In this document: in pieces, positions 8,870 to 16,539 of the stretch | Numbering within the stretch: position 1 is the stretch's first letter | How the letters are laid out: each line of letters opens with the position of its first letter | Assembly (NCBI GenBank): GCA_001600495.1 | Contig: BCKE01000016.1 | Coordinates: forward strand, 264,474-304,570 | Source: Pilasporangium apinafurcum | Lineage: Eukaryota; Oomycota; Peronosporomycetes; Pythiales; Pythiaceae | Length of the DNA stretch: 40,097 bases | Direction: 5' to 3' | Translations under genes and position numbers: made by a program | Notes under the pieces: model-generated | Told to the model about the DNA's origin: nothing | Seen by the model: the letters and a program-made list of their open reading frames with translations, nothing else | Database searches by the model: none

Positions 8870-9571
8870 CGTCATACGCTTTCACATTTTCTTTTAATTG
8901 GTCAAGTAAGCTCATCGATTACGCAGTAATGCCTTTGCTTATGCAAGATAGAGCATTATATAATACAAAATACAGTAACATTCTTGTCAAATACAGCATG
9001 ATTTTCATGTAGTCTTCTTGTATAAGATTGCCATCGTTCGTTCTCTTGGGCTCTATCACCATTTTTGTGGCATGCCAAACATTTATCAAGTCTCCGTTAG
9101 CTGTGCAAAGTGTCGTGAGTAGTTTGTAAAAAAATGTTATAATCACCTTGCGGGTTTTGCAGAAAATGAAGCCATTCATGTCTTACTGATGTTGCCACAT
9201 TCAGTAAGCTGAAGGCTCGATTGATCGTGGCGCTTTCACGGGATGATGGGTTCGGGATGATTAGTCGAAGCAGAAATGAACCCATTACTAGCGTTTCAAG
9301 AATGTCCACCGCCGTCAGAAGCATACCTGATCTCATCAATGGCGTCTATCGCGATTAGTTGACGTTGAAGCTACGCCTCAATGTGTGTTTAAAGGTGTTT
9401 ACTTGATTGGATTATGCAAATATAAATATCCTGAAAACTACGATATATGCACACTCCTGCCCCTTATGTTCCGAGAACACGGAAGGCTGTGAAGCAAAAA
9501 CTACGCAGAAAGGGTTTGCCTGACCAAAGTCAACACGCAAAGGTGCCAGCAATATAAAAAAGTGAGGCAAG
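8870..9571. other. intergenic with possible minus-strand relic
   Basis: Apart from the doubtful minus ORF at 9097-9336 no gene is supported. The two minus ORFs here could be joined by a GTAAGA...CACAG intron of 86 nt, but the reading frame does not continue across it. Confidence 0.45.
9097..9336 (-). CDS. hypothetical small ORF, possibly a gene relic
   Basis: The ATG at 9336 opens a 79-residue frame with an amphipathic start (MRSGMLLTAVDILETLVMG) and the segment SATINRAFSLLNVATS, similar to SATLQRCVVQTVGAIA at 5835-6167 on the other strand. Beyond that, nothing identifies it. It may be a remnant of a dispersed family or simply an open frame. Confidence is low because there is no promoter match and the length is modest. 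Confidence 0.25.
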   Translation of the reverse strand: MRSGMLLTAVDILETLVMGSFLLRLIIPNPSSRESATINRAFSLLNVATSVRHEWLHFLQNPQGDYNIFLQTTHDTLHS

Positions 9572-10012
9572 TTAGACAAAACGCGGTGATTGTGAAGGCA
9601 CCCACGGTGTTAATTCGGAATCAGAGTTGTCCCATTTCCCAAACATCTTGTTCGCCGCATTTTTCGCTTTGAACTTCATTCTTTGAATGGCTGTGCTACT
9701 TGTGTCTTCGTCCTCACGTTCGCGAACTGACGCCGCGTAGCCTGGGTGCTGGAGATTCACCATTGTATCCTTGACAACAACAGGTAGTGGTGGAGACACA
9801 GTGTCTTCAAATCGCACAGTTTTCTCACAACTTTGCCTCCTACTAGTCCTGATGGACGAGGAGTCTGATGTTTCACCGCTCATTTGTGTAGAACGATCGG
9901 CTATGTCGCTGTTAGCTCTATAAAACATAGGATTATTATCAGTCATTATTTGATCCAAGGTAAACGGATTTGAGCTACTTGCGTACTTTGTCTGTTGGAT
10001 GTATCCTGTCAT
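9572..10012 (-). CDS. small array protein with LEA-like module (146 aa)
   Basis: The ATG at 10012 lies 44 nt downstream (on the minus strand) of a good core promoter. The protein is Ser/Asp/Thr-rich and probably disordered. Near its C-terminus (about residues 113-130) it has FKAKNAANKMFGKWDNSD, one copy of the module found repeatedly in the neighbouring LEA-like proteins. Upstream of this lies QHPGYAASVRERED, a version of the P-x-Y motif. The segment CEKTVRFEDTVSP contains K-T-V-R-F, which fits the protein phosphatase 1 docking pattern [RK]-x-V-x-F. Docking is only a hypothesis, since such short motifs arise by chance. An NPF tripeptide lies near residue 15. No named family is recognised. The terminal proline is absent (it ends SPRFV). 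Confidence 0.75.
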   Translation of the reverse strand: MTGYIQQTKYASSSNPFTLDQIMTDNNPMFYRANSDIADRSTQMSGETSDSSSIRTSRRQSCEKTVRFEDTVSPPLPVVVKDTMVNLQHPGYAASVREREDEDTSSTAIQRMKFKAKNAANKMFGKWDNSDSELTPWVPSQSPRFV

Positions 10013-10626
10013 CTTTACTGTTTGGTGGTGGGTTTGATTTGTCGGGTGATTTGCTCAAATTGAAAAGTGGAGGCACGCCACGAGTTTTGAACTACCCAAT
10101 CCTTGAACTGGCTTAAAAAATTCACTATAATGCAAAGAAAACGTCGATCAGATACATGTCGCGCAGCGAAAAACGCAAGCTAGCTCATCATACCAACTCA
10201 GTTGTTACATACAAGCACACGTCGCTGATTCGCGAGAAAATGCTTGATGAGAGAGAGCAAAAACATTGAGGACAATGAAGTCAGTCTCTTAGGTGGTTTA
10301 ACATGTCCATTAGTCAAACAAGAGTACCACACATGGTAGTTTATCTGCAATACTATTTCCGTTAGGATCAACATCGACTTCAACATGATCTGTCTCTAGT
10401 GACTAGGTATCACTATGTGACACTTGTTCGTGTCACAACCACATGGCCCTATCGACCTCGAAAATGGTGGCTGCCAATGTTGACGTGACAGCTCCCAATA
10501 ATCTCAACAACTGCTGGTTTCTGGGAAACCGCGAGTACTTTTGATTAGTGACGATCTATAGGTACTAGTTTTTTCGTTCATTATTGAACTTTTACTTCAA
10601 GTCAAAAGCAAAAGCGCAAAGTCTCA
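10013..10626. other. divergent intergenic region
   Basis: Separates the minus gene ending its 5' side at 10012 and the plus gene at 10627. It holds the core promoter at 10056-10070 for the left gene and a weak match (GTTCATTATTGAACTTTT, about 10577) for the right one. Short minus ORF 10198-10386 not supported. Confidence 0.5.
10056..10070 (-). promoter_or_regulatory. oomycete-type core promoter for the gene at 10012
   Basis: On the minus strand it reads CCACTTTTCAATTTG, with upstream bases GTGCCT. It is nearly the same as the promoter at 23860-23874, whose minus strand reads TCACTTTTCAATTTG after CGTCC. Confidence 0.7.
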
Positions 10627-11175
10627 ATGTCGGGAAAAAAGGAAGAATCAACTCCAATCACTCCGCTCGAGGATGAGATGTCTAATTCCAACCCACAGGC
10701 CGATAATGAGTCGATCATCTTGATGGATTGCTCCAATCCGGATCCAGGCAACTCATTGGATGCACGAGCGGTCCCACCCGATGACCCAGCGACGCGAGAG
10801 GAAGAGCCATCTCTTATCCAGTCGATTGTGAGTAAGGTGGATGAAGTGGTCAGTAATGCATTCGGCAGTGAGCGCTCAACTACTAAGGAAGACAACGAAA
10901 GGGGAGACTACATTGCGGGGGATGTAGATGAGGTCGAGACGACTGAGAAGCAAAGTCCATTAACAGACTACATGGACAATAATGATACCTCTGAAGAGGA
11001 ATTGGATGTGGATAAAAGTGATGAATTACGGGACAAGGAAGAAGAATTGTCTGGCCGCTTCAATTCTCCAATTGATGAGACTGATATAAACGTGAAGCCC
11101 TCTTCATATCATTCGAGCTACGATCCGCACTATACAGTCGTGAACTCTGAAGAGTATGAGTACCTTCACCCGTAA
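10627..11175 (+). CDS. acidic array protein with single LEA-like module (182 aa)
   Basis: Starts MSGKKEESTPITPLEDEM. The protein is strongly acidic (Glu/Asp/Ser-rich) and lacks long repeats. Residues about 62-85 (SLIQSIVSKVDEVVSNAFG followed by SERST) match the plan of the repeat in the 8036 gene (SIIDNIKDKVNNMFGTNEST), so this is one divergent copy of the array module. The end SSYDPHYTVVNSEEYEYLHP combines the internal D-P-x-Y motif with the terminal Tyr...Pro. A probably disordered protein; no signal peptide or membrane helix. Its function is unknown. It is a useful intermediate between the repeat-rich and repeat-poor members of the array. Confidence 0.8.
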   Translation: MSGKKEESTPITPLEDEMSNSNPQADNESIILMDCSNPDPGNSLDARAVPPDDPATREEEPSLIQSIVSKVDEVVSNAFGSERSTTKEDNERGDYIAGDVDEVETTEKQSPLTDYMDNNDTSEEELDVDKSDELRDKEEELSGRFNSPIDETDINVKPSSYHSSYDPHYTVVNSEEYEYLHP

Positions 11176-12369
11176 TAGACAGAAAAGAGCGATAAGTACG
11201 TTAACGCATAGCTAAGAAGTTAAAAGCGGTGTTGGTGTGGTAATAAGATGGTAAGTTATAGTACGGATATAGACTAGGAGTATTGCATTGGAGACAAGCG
11301 TTATGAATTTCTTGAATGTAGTCGACGTACAGCAATACAAAAAGACGAAAAATTTCGCGACACGAAAGGGCAAGCAAAGCACATAGCGTGGTAAATACTG
11401 TTCAAAATGAACTGCAGTTGATGCGTTAATGTAAGATTACTTTGCATGTTCTTCACGATAAAGATATTGGTGTAGTCACCGCCACACACACACATTTTTG
11501 CCAAAGTTCCTCATTATACATCACCATCGCCCGCCAGTGGCGTCTGTGCATCTAGAAATTATCCCCGCTACTCTATGCAAAGCATCATAAAAAATTTTCA
11601 CTACGGAAATAAGCGTTAGTTTCAACTTTGGATCTTTCAATTGGTCGCTTGTGTAGTCATGAGATTGTGTCAATGCACGTAATAGAGACGCAGCTCCAAC
11701 GAGTTTCGGCCACATCCAACAAATGTAATGCGTTTTGTTTTTGCTGGTAGGATGCATCTTCTTGACTCAAGACGAACCACGGCAAAATCCCCCAGGTACA
11801 GAAGACACTACGTGAAAGTTTGCATCACGCGATAATATTGATGTGAGCGACGACGGCCACCAGCTAAATGGCTTGTAGAATTGTCTTATAAAGTGTCCCT
11901 GTGCAGTCATACCGCGACAACATTACGTCCAAGTTACCAGCGCGATTCTCCTGTATCCGGAGGCATGACGTCCAGGTTCTTACTGAAAGCATATCTTGGC
12001 CAGAAGGCCCATTTGTTCCACGTGTGGTACAGAATACATGGGCTAAAGATTAAAAAATGTGTTTGGAAAGAAAAGCACGATTTCAGTCAATCAAATTTAT
12101 ACTTTTATTAATTATTAAAGGTTATTTATTGATTATAAGCACAAATCCAATATTTAATTAGTAATATTGAAATAATTCCAAGCAATTGCACTCGCTCACT
12201 GATTATTGAAAATACAATGAAATTATTGTAACAATATTGTAGAAATAGTACAATAATTGCGCAACTATTCAAGTATTATTGCATGGTACAGGGTTCAAGA
12301 TGGGTATCCGATAACTGCGCATTTCTTAGGTTTCGATCTCTTCTTGGTTCTATTAAAGCGGTGAATTAA
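11176..12369. other. intergenic, AT-rich with a hairpin
   Basis: No supported gene. Bases about 12045-12300 are very AT-rich. AATTATTGTA at 12221-12230 pairs with TACAATAATT at 12249-12258, and the loop contains the palindrome ACAATATTGT. The minus ORF at 11521-11757 (LISVVKIFYDALHRVAGI) is weakly like other helical ORF relics in the array. Confidence 0.5.
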
Positions 12370-12663
12370 CTAATGGTTACTAGACAAAGCAGAAGTGGAT
12401 GAACTCGAGGTATTAGCGCCATTCCTCAGCAAAATCGATGGAATCTTGGGATTTTTTTGGCCTTCGTAATTGTCCATACTTGGTGTCATCGAGTACGCGG
12501 GATCGTCACTTGATGGATAGTCAGTTTTGATTGGACTCGTTTGGATGTCATGGATGGTTGGTTTGCATGTATCAAGGCTGCTTTTGAAAATATCTTGGTC
12601 AGCATCATGACTACCAGTCGAACCATTGTAGTTTCTTATCTCCTCTTGTTTTGACGGCTTCAT
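12370..12663 (-). CDS. small array protein with D-P-x-Y motif (97 aa)
   Basis: I start at the ATG at 12663 (MKPSKQEEIRNYNG). The frame is open further upstream, but that part is hydrophobic and Cys-containing, unlike the rest. The core SSDDPAYSMTPSMDNYEGQ aligns with SSHDPGFTATPSTDDYVDQ of the minus gene at 15367, and after it both end in short Ser-rich tails (ILLRNGANTSSSS; TLLDSDAEKESAS). The two are therefore paralogues flanking the kinase. Low complexity; no signal peptide in the chosen form. If the longer start were used, the N-terminus would contain a hydrophobic stretch. Function unknown. Confidence 0.65.
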   Translation of the reverse strand: MKPSKQEEIRNYNGSTGSHDADQDIFKSSLDTCKPTIHDIQTSPIKTDYPSSDDPAYSMTPSMDNYEGQKNPKIPSILLRNGANTSSSSTSALSSNH

Positions 12664-13321
12664 TTCAGACGTGGTGCATACTAGAGCACAATTCACTGTC
12701 CCTACTATCGTTACACTTGAAACTATTCTTGCCAACGTGAGCGTTTCTTCGCGTCTTCGCAATTGAAGAGATATATTGGACATATGAAGCACAAAGATTG
12801 GAACCAGTACAGCTTTGCACACAGGCTGCCACTGACTTTACTGATGCAGTGTGCATGTATGCGACATTTTTGTGCATGCCTCACTTGCACATATCTTCTA
12901 CATTCTTCTGCATTTCTCTGTGGTTAAACTTTCATGCATGATAGTGAATAGCTATCGATTGAATCTTCGTACGGTATTGACAGCAAAATAATCGGTGTGT
13001 CCAAGCACCAAGAACAATTGATTATGTCCTTTCTGTAGTAATATCGCATCAAACTGAGCATGGAAGCCACAACATAAATTTGTTCCGGCGCTCGTACCAT
13101 CGTCAAAATTCTGTAGGAAAAAAATAACAATAATTAGTATATAAAATAATAATGGGCGCCGAGCACATCACACGCAGTAATGGCTTCTAAATATTTTTCT
13201 ATGTTTTTCTTCAGAAGTGAATCAAGTGCAGCTTCATTTTTTGCAGTGAAACGTTATAAGGTCCCACACTCTTGAATTTGGCTTCAAACCCACAGTCGCC
13301 AGTTTCATATACAAAGAGAAC
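12664..13321. other. intergenic upstream of the kinase
   Basis: No supported gene. Minus ORFs 12665-12877 and 12924-13130 are Cys/Met-rich and unconvincing. A weak initiator-like GCTTCATTTTTTGCAGTG lies near 13230, about 90 nt before the kinase start. Confidence 0.45.
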
Positions 13322-14758
13322 ATGTTGGACAAGATTGATCATTTGAAAAACAAATTACTTGGGCGACACAAGCACACGAATTCGTCGCCTGCGGGCAGAA
13401 CCGACAGTCACGAGTCTGATGACCTCCCGAACAACAGTTCAGACACTCGGTTAGCCAGTCCTGTGCAATCAAGCCATATTAAAGACGATTCTTCTCCAGA
13501 AAAATCGCCTTCCCCACCTGGTTCACCTGACGAGGGGATTCGAATCATTGCTCAACCAGTAAAAGACTCTAATGGCAATGCAGTACCGAATGAGTGCAAA
13601 ATCACCGTGACTACGCGGGGGCAGCCTCAGTTATTCGAAGCCATCACTAGTGCGTTGAAAGATATGCATGTGAATATCCACAGTTCAACTGAGGATACTA
13701 CACCCGACGGCATCTCTACGTATTACTTCATCGTCAATGAAATGCTTTTGACCAAAGAACACCACCACGCATTGCAATTAAGAATAGCTCAGAACCTCGT
13801 TCAATCCAACCCAAAAGCTGGCGAACAAGTAGACGCAGCACAATCGAAGGTAGAGACTTTACCACAGGATAACAATGCTTCAAACACAAACGGAAATGTT
13901 CCCGAATGGTTGGTTAACATGAACGAAATCAGTTTGGGAGCTGCGATTGGCGATGGACGGTCAGACAATACTTATCGCGCATATTGGCGAGGCACGCAGG
14001 TCGCAGTCAAAGTTTTAGACGCCGACAACCACAGCACCCTAGGGAGAGCAGGCAGCGAGAACTTTTACCGAGAAGTGGCGGTTGTCAGCAATTTGAGGCA
14101 TCCCAATATCGTACTCTTCCTCGGCGCGGCGATCGACCCATCTCGGTTCTACCTCGTATTTGAATTCCTGGAAAATGGCACACTGACCGATCTGATTCGT
14201 TCGCTCAGCAATGGTCCCTCGACCAAGCTCGATTTCTTTCGGTTCGCCACGGAAATCGCCCAGGGGATGAACTATTTGCATGAACACTCGGTCATCCATC
14301 GCGACTTAAAATCGGAGAATCTTCTGCTCGACAGCAATAACACCGTGAAAATCTCTGACTTTGGGCTAAGTTGCGTTGTTGAGATGGGCAAATCGGAGGA
14401 TCTGACAGCTGAAACAGGCACGTACCGGTGGATGGCTCCTGAAGTTATTCGCCATGAGCCGTACTCCAGTAAAGCCGATATCTATAGTTATGGTGTAGTG
14501 TTGTGGGAACTAATTAAGAGACAACAGCCATTCCATGGTATGACACCCATGCAGGCAGCATTGGCGGTCGCTAATGACGACGCACGCCCAGCGTTACCCG
14601 ATTCGACCCCAGTAAAGCTAGCACAGTTGATCGAGCATTGTTGGCATCAGGATCCAACCAAACGACCAGATTTCTCAGGGATTTTGGAGGCGTTACTTGT
14701 GGTACAAAAGTCGTTGACAACGGCTGACTTTGAATGTTTGGGATTTGTACAGCCGTAA
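13322..14758 (+). CDS. ACT-domain TKL protein kinase with array modules (478 aa)
   Basis: A complete TKL-type Ser/Thr/Tyr kinase. The first residues, MLDKIDHLKNKLLGRHKHTN, match the array module (EKIHQLKNKMLHKEH in the 23803 gene; KIKHLKNKVLHKHDTD in the 26490 gene). A disordered Ser/Pro region follows, then an ACT-like domain (about 92-160, KITVTTRGQPQLFEAI...), an arrangement known from plant STY8/17/46 kinases. The kinase domain spans about 202-465: glycine loop 210-215 (G-D-G-R-S-D, third Gly replaced by Asp), VAVK Lys230, helix-C Glu251, HRDLK with catalytic Asp328, DFG 346-348 and GTYRWMAPE (366-374). All catalytic residues are present, so it should be active. The C-terminus FECLGFVQP ends in proline like neighbouring LEA-like proteins. 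ACT domains often bind small ligands; the ligand is unknown. A link to the array products is inferred. Confidence 0.93.
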   Translation: MLDKIDHLKNKLLGRHKHTNSSPAGRTDSHESDDLPNNSSDTRLASPVQSSHIKDDSSPEKSPSPPGSPDEGIRIIAQPVKDSNGNAVPNECKITVTTRGQPQLFEAITSALKDMHVNIHSSTEDTTPDGISTYYFIVNEMLLTKEHHHALQLRIAQNLVQSNPKAGEQVDAAQSKVETLPQDNNASNTNGNVPEWLVNMNEISLGAAIGDGRSDNTYRAYWRGTQVAVKVLDADNHSTLGRAGSENFYREVAVVSNLRHPNIVLFLGAAIDPSRFYLVFEFLENGTLTDLIRSLSNGPSTKLDFFRFATEIAQGMNYLHEHSVIHRDLKSENLLLDSNNTVKISDFGLSCVVEMGKSEDLTAETGTYRWMAPEVIRHEPYSSKADIYSYGVVLWELIKRQQPFHGMTPMQAALAVANDDARPALPDSTPVKLAQLIEHCWHQDPTKRPDFSGILEALLVVQKSLTTADFECLGFVQP

Positions 14759-14989
14759 ACAAGAGACGAGATCAAAGATAATGCATCTCCTTATTGTTTG
14801 ATTTCACAGAGCTTTAATAAAAGACAATGTTTGTATCATGGCATCCAATGCTATTATCCATACATTCGTGCACTCCAGTAGCAATTTTTTGTTCAGGCTG
14901 TTGCTCCCTTCCGGGCAAATGCTGAGTCCATGTGTCTGCTCTATGCAGTTTCTTTTTTTTGTCACACATTTTTCGCTACTTTAAACTGT

Positions 14990-15367
14990 CTAATACCCCG
15001 ATGCGCTTGCGCTCTCTTTTTCGGCATCGGAGTCAAGCAAAGTGGATTTGGACGGTAACTCTGGAGCACGTTTAGAGTCGCTGGAAGCATTCCTTAAACT
15101 GTTTTGGTCAACATAGTCATCGGTACTTGGTGTGGCGGTAAATCCTGGATCGTGGCTGGATTGATAGAAACCAGACGTAGAATCTTTCCTGCTCAGTGGC
15201 TCCGTATGGGTGGCTTCCGGTGGTTTGCTGAGATCGGTGCCTGCTTTGACAGCAGTGTAGTGATCCGGATCGTGACTCGATGGACTGGCAGAGCTACCAA
15301 TGTTTGCATGACTGGGAGGCTTGTGGTGTTCAGCATCGAAGGTCTCGCGATATTCGTGGGTCCACAT
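14990..15367 (-). CDS. small array protein with two D-P-x-[YF] motifs (125 aa)
   Basis: The ATG at 15367 gives MWTHEYRETFDAEHHKPP. Two related motifs occur: SSHDPDHYTAVKAGTD (about residues 30-46) and SSHDPGFTATPSTDDYVDQ (about 70-88). The second is closely similar to the core of the minus gene at 12663. The protein is hydrophilic, rich in Ser, His, Asp and Thr, and probably disordered. It starts with Met-Trp, as do the genes at 23803 (MWHYTD) and 26490 (MWQKVD). It ends SASASGY without a terminal proline and has no KDKAN..FG module. The motif pair suggests internal duplication. Function unknown. Together with the 12663 gene it brackets the kinase. Confidence 0.75.
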   Translation of the reverse strand: MWTHEYRETFDAEHHKPPSHANIGSSASPSSHDPDHYTAVKAGTDLSKPPEATHTEPLSRKDSTSGFYQSSHDPGFTATPSTDDYVDQNSLRNASSDSKRAPELPSKSTLLDSDAEKESASASGY

Positions 15368-15716
15368 GCTTTTACTACTTGCTGATATTGACTTCTTACT
15401 GTTGGATTTATGAACGAATTATAGACACGTTAGAATGTTAATGTGACATGTCTCCTCTCCTTAATCCAGTGGCTGCTTTCTCGCATATCAAGTCACGATT
15501 TGCTGTGGAGAAAATGTTTCAAGCACATTCTCCCAATAAATTTAATTTTCCTTAACTGCGCATCTCTACGTGGCCAGTCGCACATTCAAACTTCAACGCT
15601 ACCCAACGACCACATCTTTTCTTAAGCCAAACACTGAGCAGACGTCTCACACCTTAAACCACCACAGAAAAAATAGCAAGGGAAGAATCGTTCATCAACA
15701 AACACATACAGACACC
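15368..15716. other. divergent intergenic region
   Basis: Lies between the minus gene at 15367 and the plus gene at 15717. The frame of the latter is open upstream to 15570, but without an ATG. GTCGCACATTCAAACTTC near 15577 is a weak initiator-like match. Confidence 0.45.
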
Positions 15717-16013
15717 ATGTGCGATGCCTACGTCGAGAAAGAGGACTCCACACAGCACCAGAACCCAGTCGACGACCCCGATTTTTACACATATGGTAGC
15801 TCCGATCCTTTAAAAGCAGCCGCAGACGCTACCAACTACACCGATGAAACGCAAAACGCTAAGACCAGCAACACGTCCACTGACTATTGTCATGCTAACC
15901 TGGAGAAACACACCAACACACACTCAACTGTTGGCAGCGGTGACCCATTGAAGGCTGCAGCGGACGCTTATGAACGAAAAATAAGCGAAAGCAAGCTACA
16001 GTCAGGAAAATGA
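15717..16013 (+). CDS. small array protein with duplicated DPLKAAADA motif (98 aa)
   Basis: The ATG at 15717 (MCDAYVEKEDSTQHQNPV) is preferred; the upstream extension begins with a non-ATG codon. The protein has VDDPDFYTYG, a version of the D-P-x-[YF] motif of its neighbours. It also has two copies of a second motif, GSSDPLKAAADATNY and GSGDPLKAAADAYER, separated by a Thr/His/Asn-rich stretch. It ends SKLQSGK. It is hydrophilic and probably disordered, with no signal peptide. I do not recognise a named family. Its position beside the kinase and the shared motif place it in the array; its function is unknown. Confidence 0.7.
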   Translation: MCDAYVEKEDSTQHQNPVDDPDFYTYGSSDPLKAAADATNYTDETQNAKTSNTSTDYCHANLEKHTNTHSTVGSGDPLKAAADAYERKISESKLQSGK

Positions 16014-16539
16014 TGCCATTATATGATCAGGTTAATCCTTCCTTGCCCTTGATGCATATGCCTTTGTTGTCATCTAGATCTCTATCTGATGCGAGAGAAA
16101 CTTCAATAGCACCAAATCCATATTTTAACCAATCACAGACAGTATACAATATTACAGCCAATAAAAGTCTTGCGTAATCTATTTTTCTTAGATCTCAACT
16201 AGCTTCTTTATCTGCCATCATGCTTACAGTGCTTAGACATGGCCCTAGAATCGTGGGTGTATGCGATGGTGCCGTGGGTCGAGCATCTTCGCGGTTGATT
16301 GGCGTTGTTGCATGTGAATGACTTTCTGAATCATTCATTGATGGATCAATACTGGGCAACCGTGATATTGCCGCAGCGTGATTCGACACGTATCAAGTAC
16401 AAGCAGATTTTTCGTGCGCTGTAGGTGATCAGTGTCGTCGCGTCGATCGGCATCGATTAGTGGCGATCACTGTTGATCACGGAACGGTTCCTTGTGAATC
16501 TGCATGATGCAAGATAGACGCTGTATCTTTGTCTACCGA
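16014..16539. other. intergenic, no supported gene
   Basis: A Ser/Thr/Pro/His-rich minus frame at 16195-16389 starts with GTG and is weak. The rest has no visible structure. Confidence 0.45.

Noticed and set aside
8919-9336. A two-exon minus gene joining the ORFs at 9097-9336 and 8919-9179
   Set aside because: The 86-nt GTAAGA...CACAG candidate intron leads to a stop after four codons; the frame does not carry on.
12664-12822. Upstream extension of the 12663 minus gene with a hydrophobic stretch
   Set aside because: The composition changes sharply to hydrophobic and Cys-containing residues; the ATG at 12663 gives a product uniform with its paralogue.
16195-16389. Ser/Thr/His-rich minus frame (64 aa)
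   Set aside because: Starts with GTG, is short, carries neither array module, and the similarity in composition alone is not enough.
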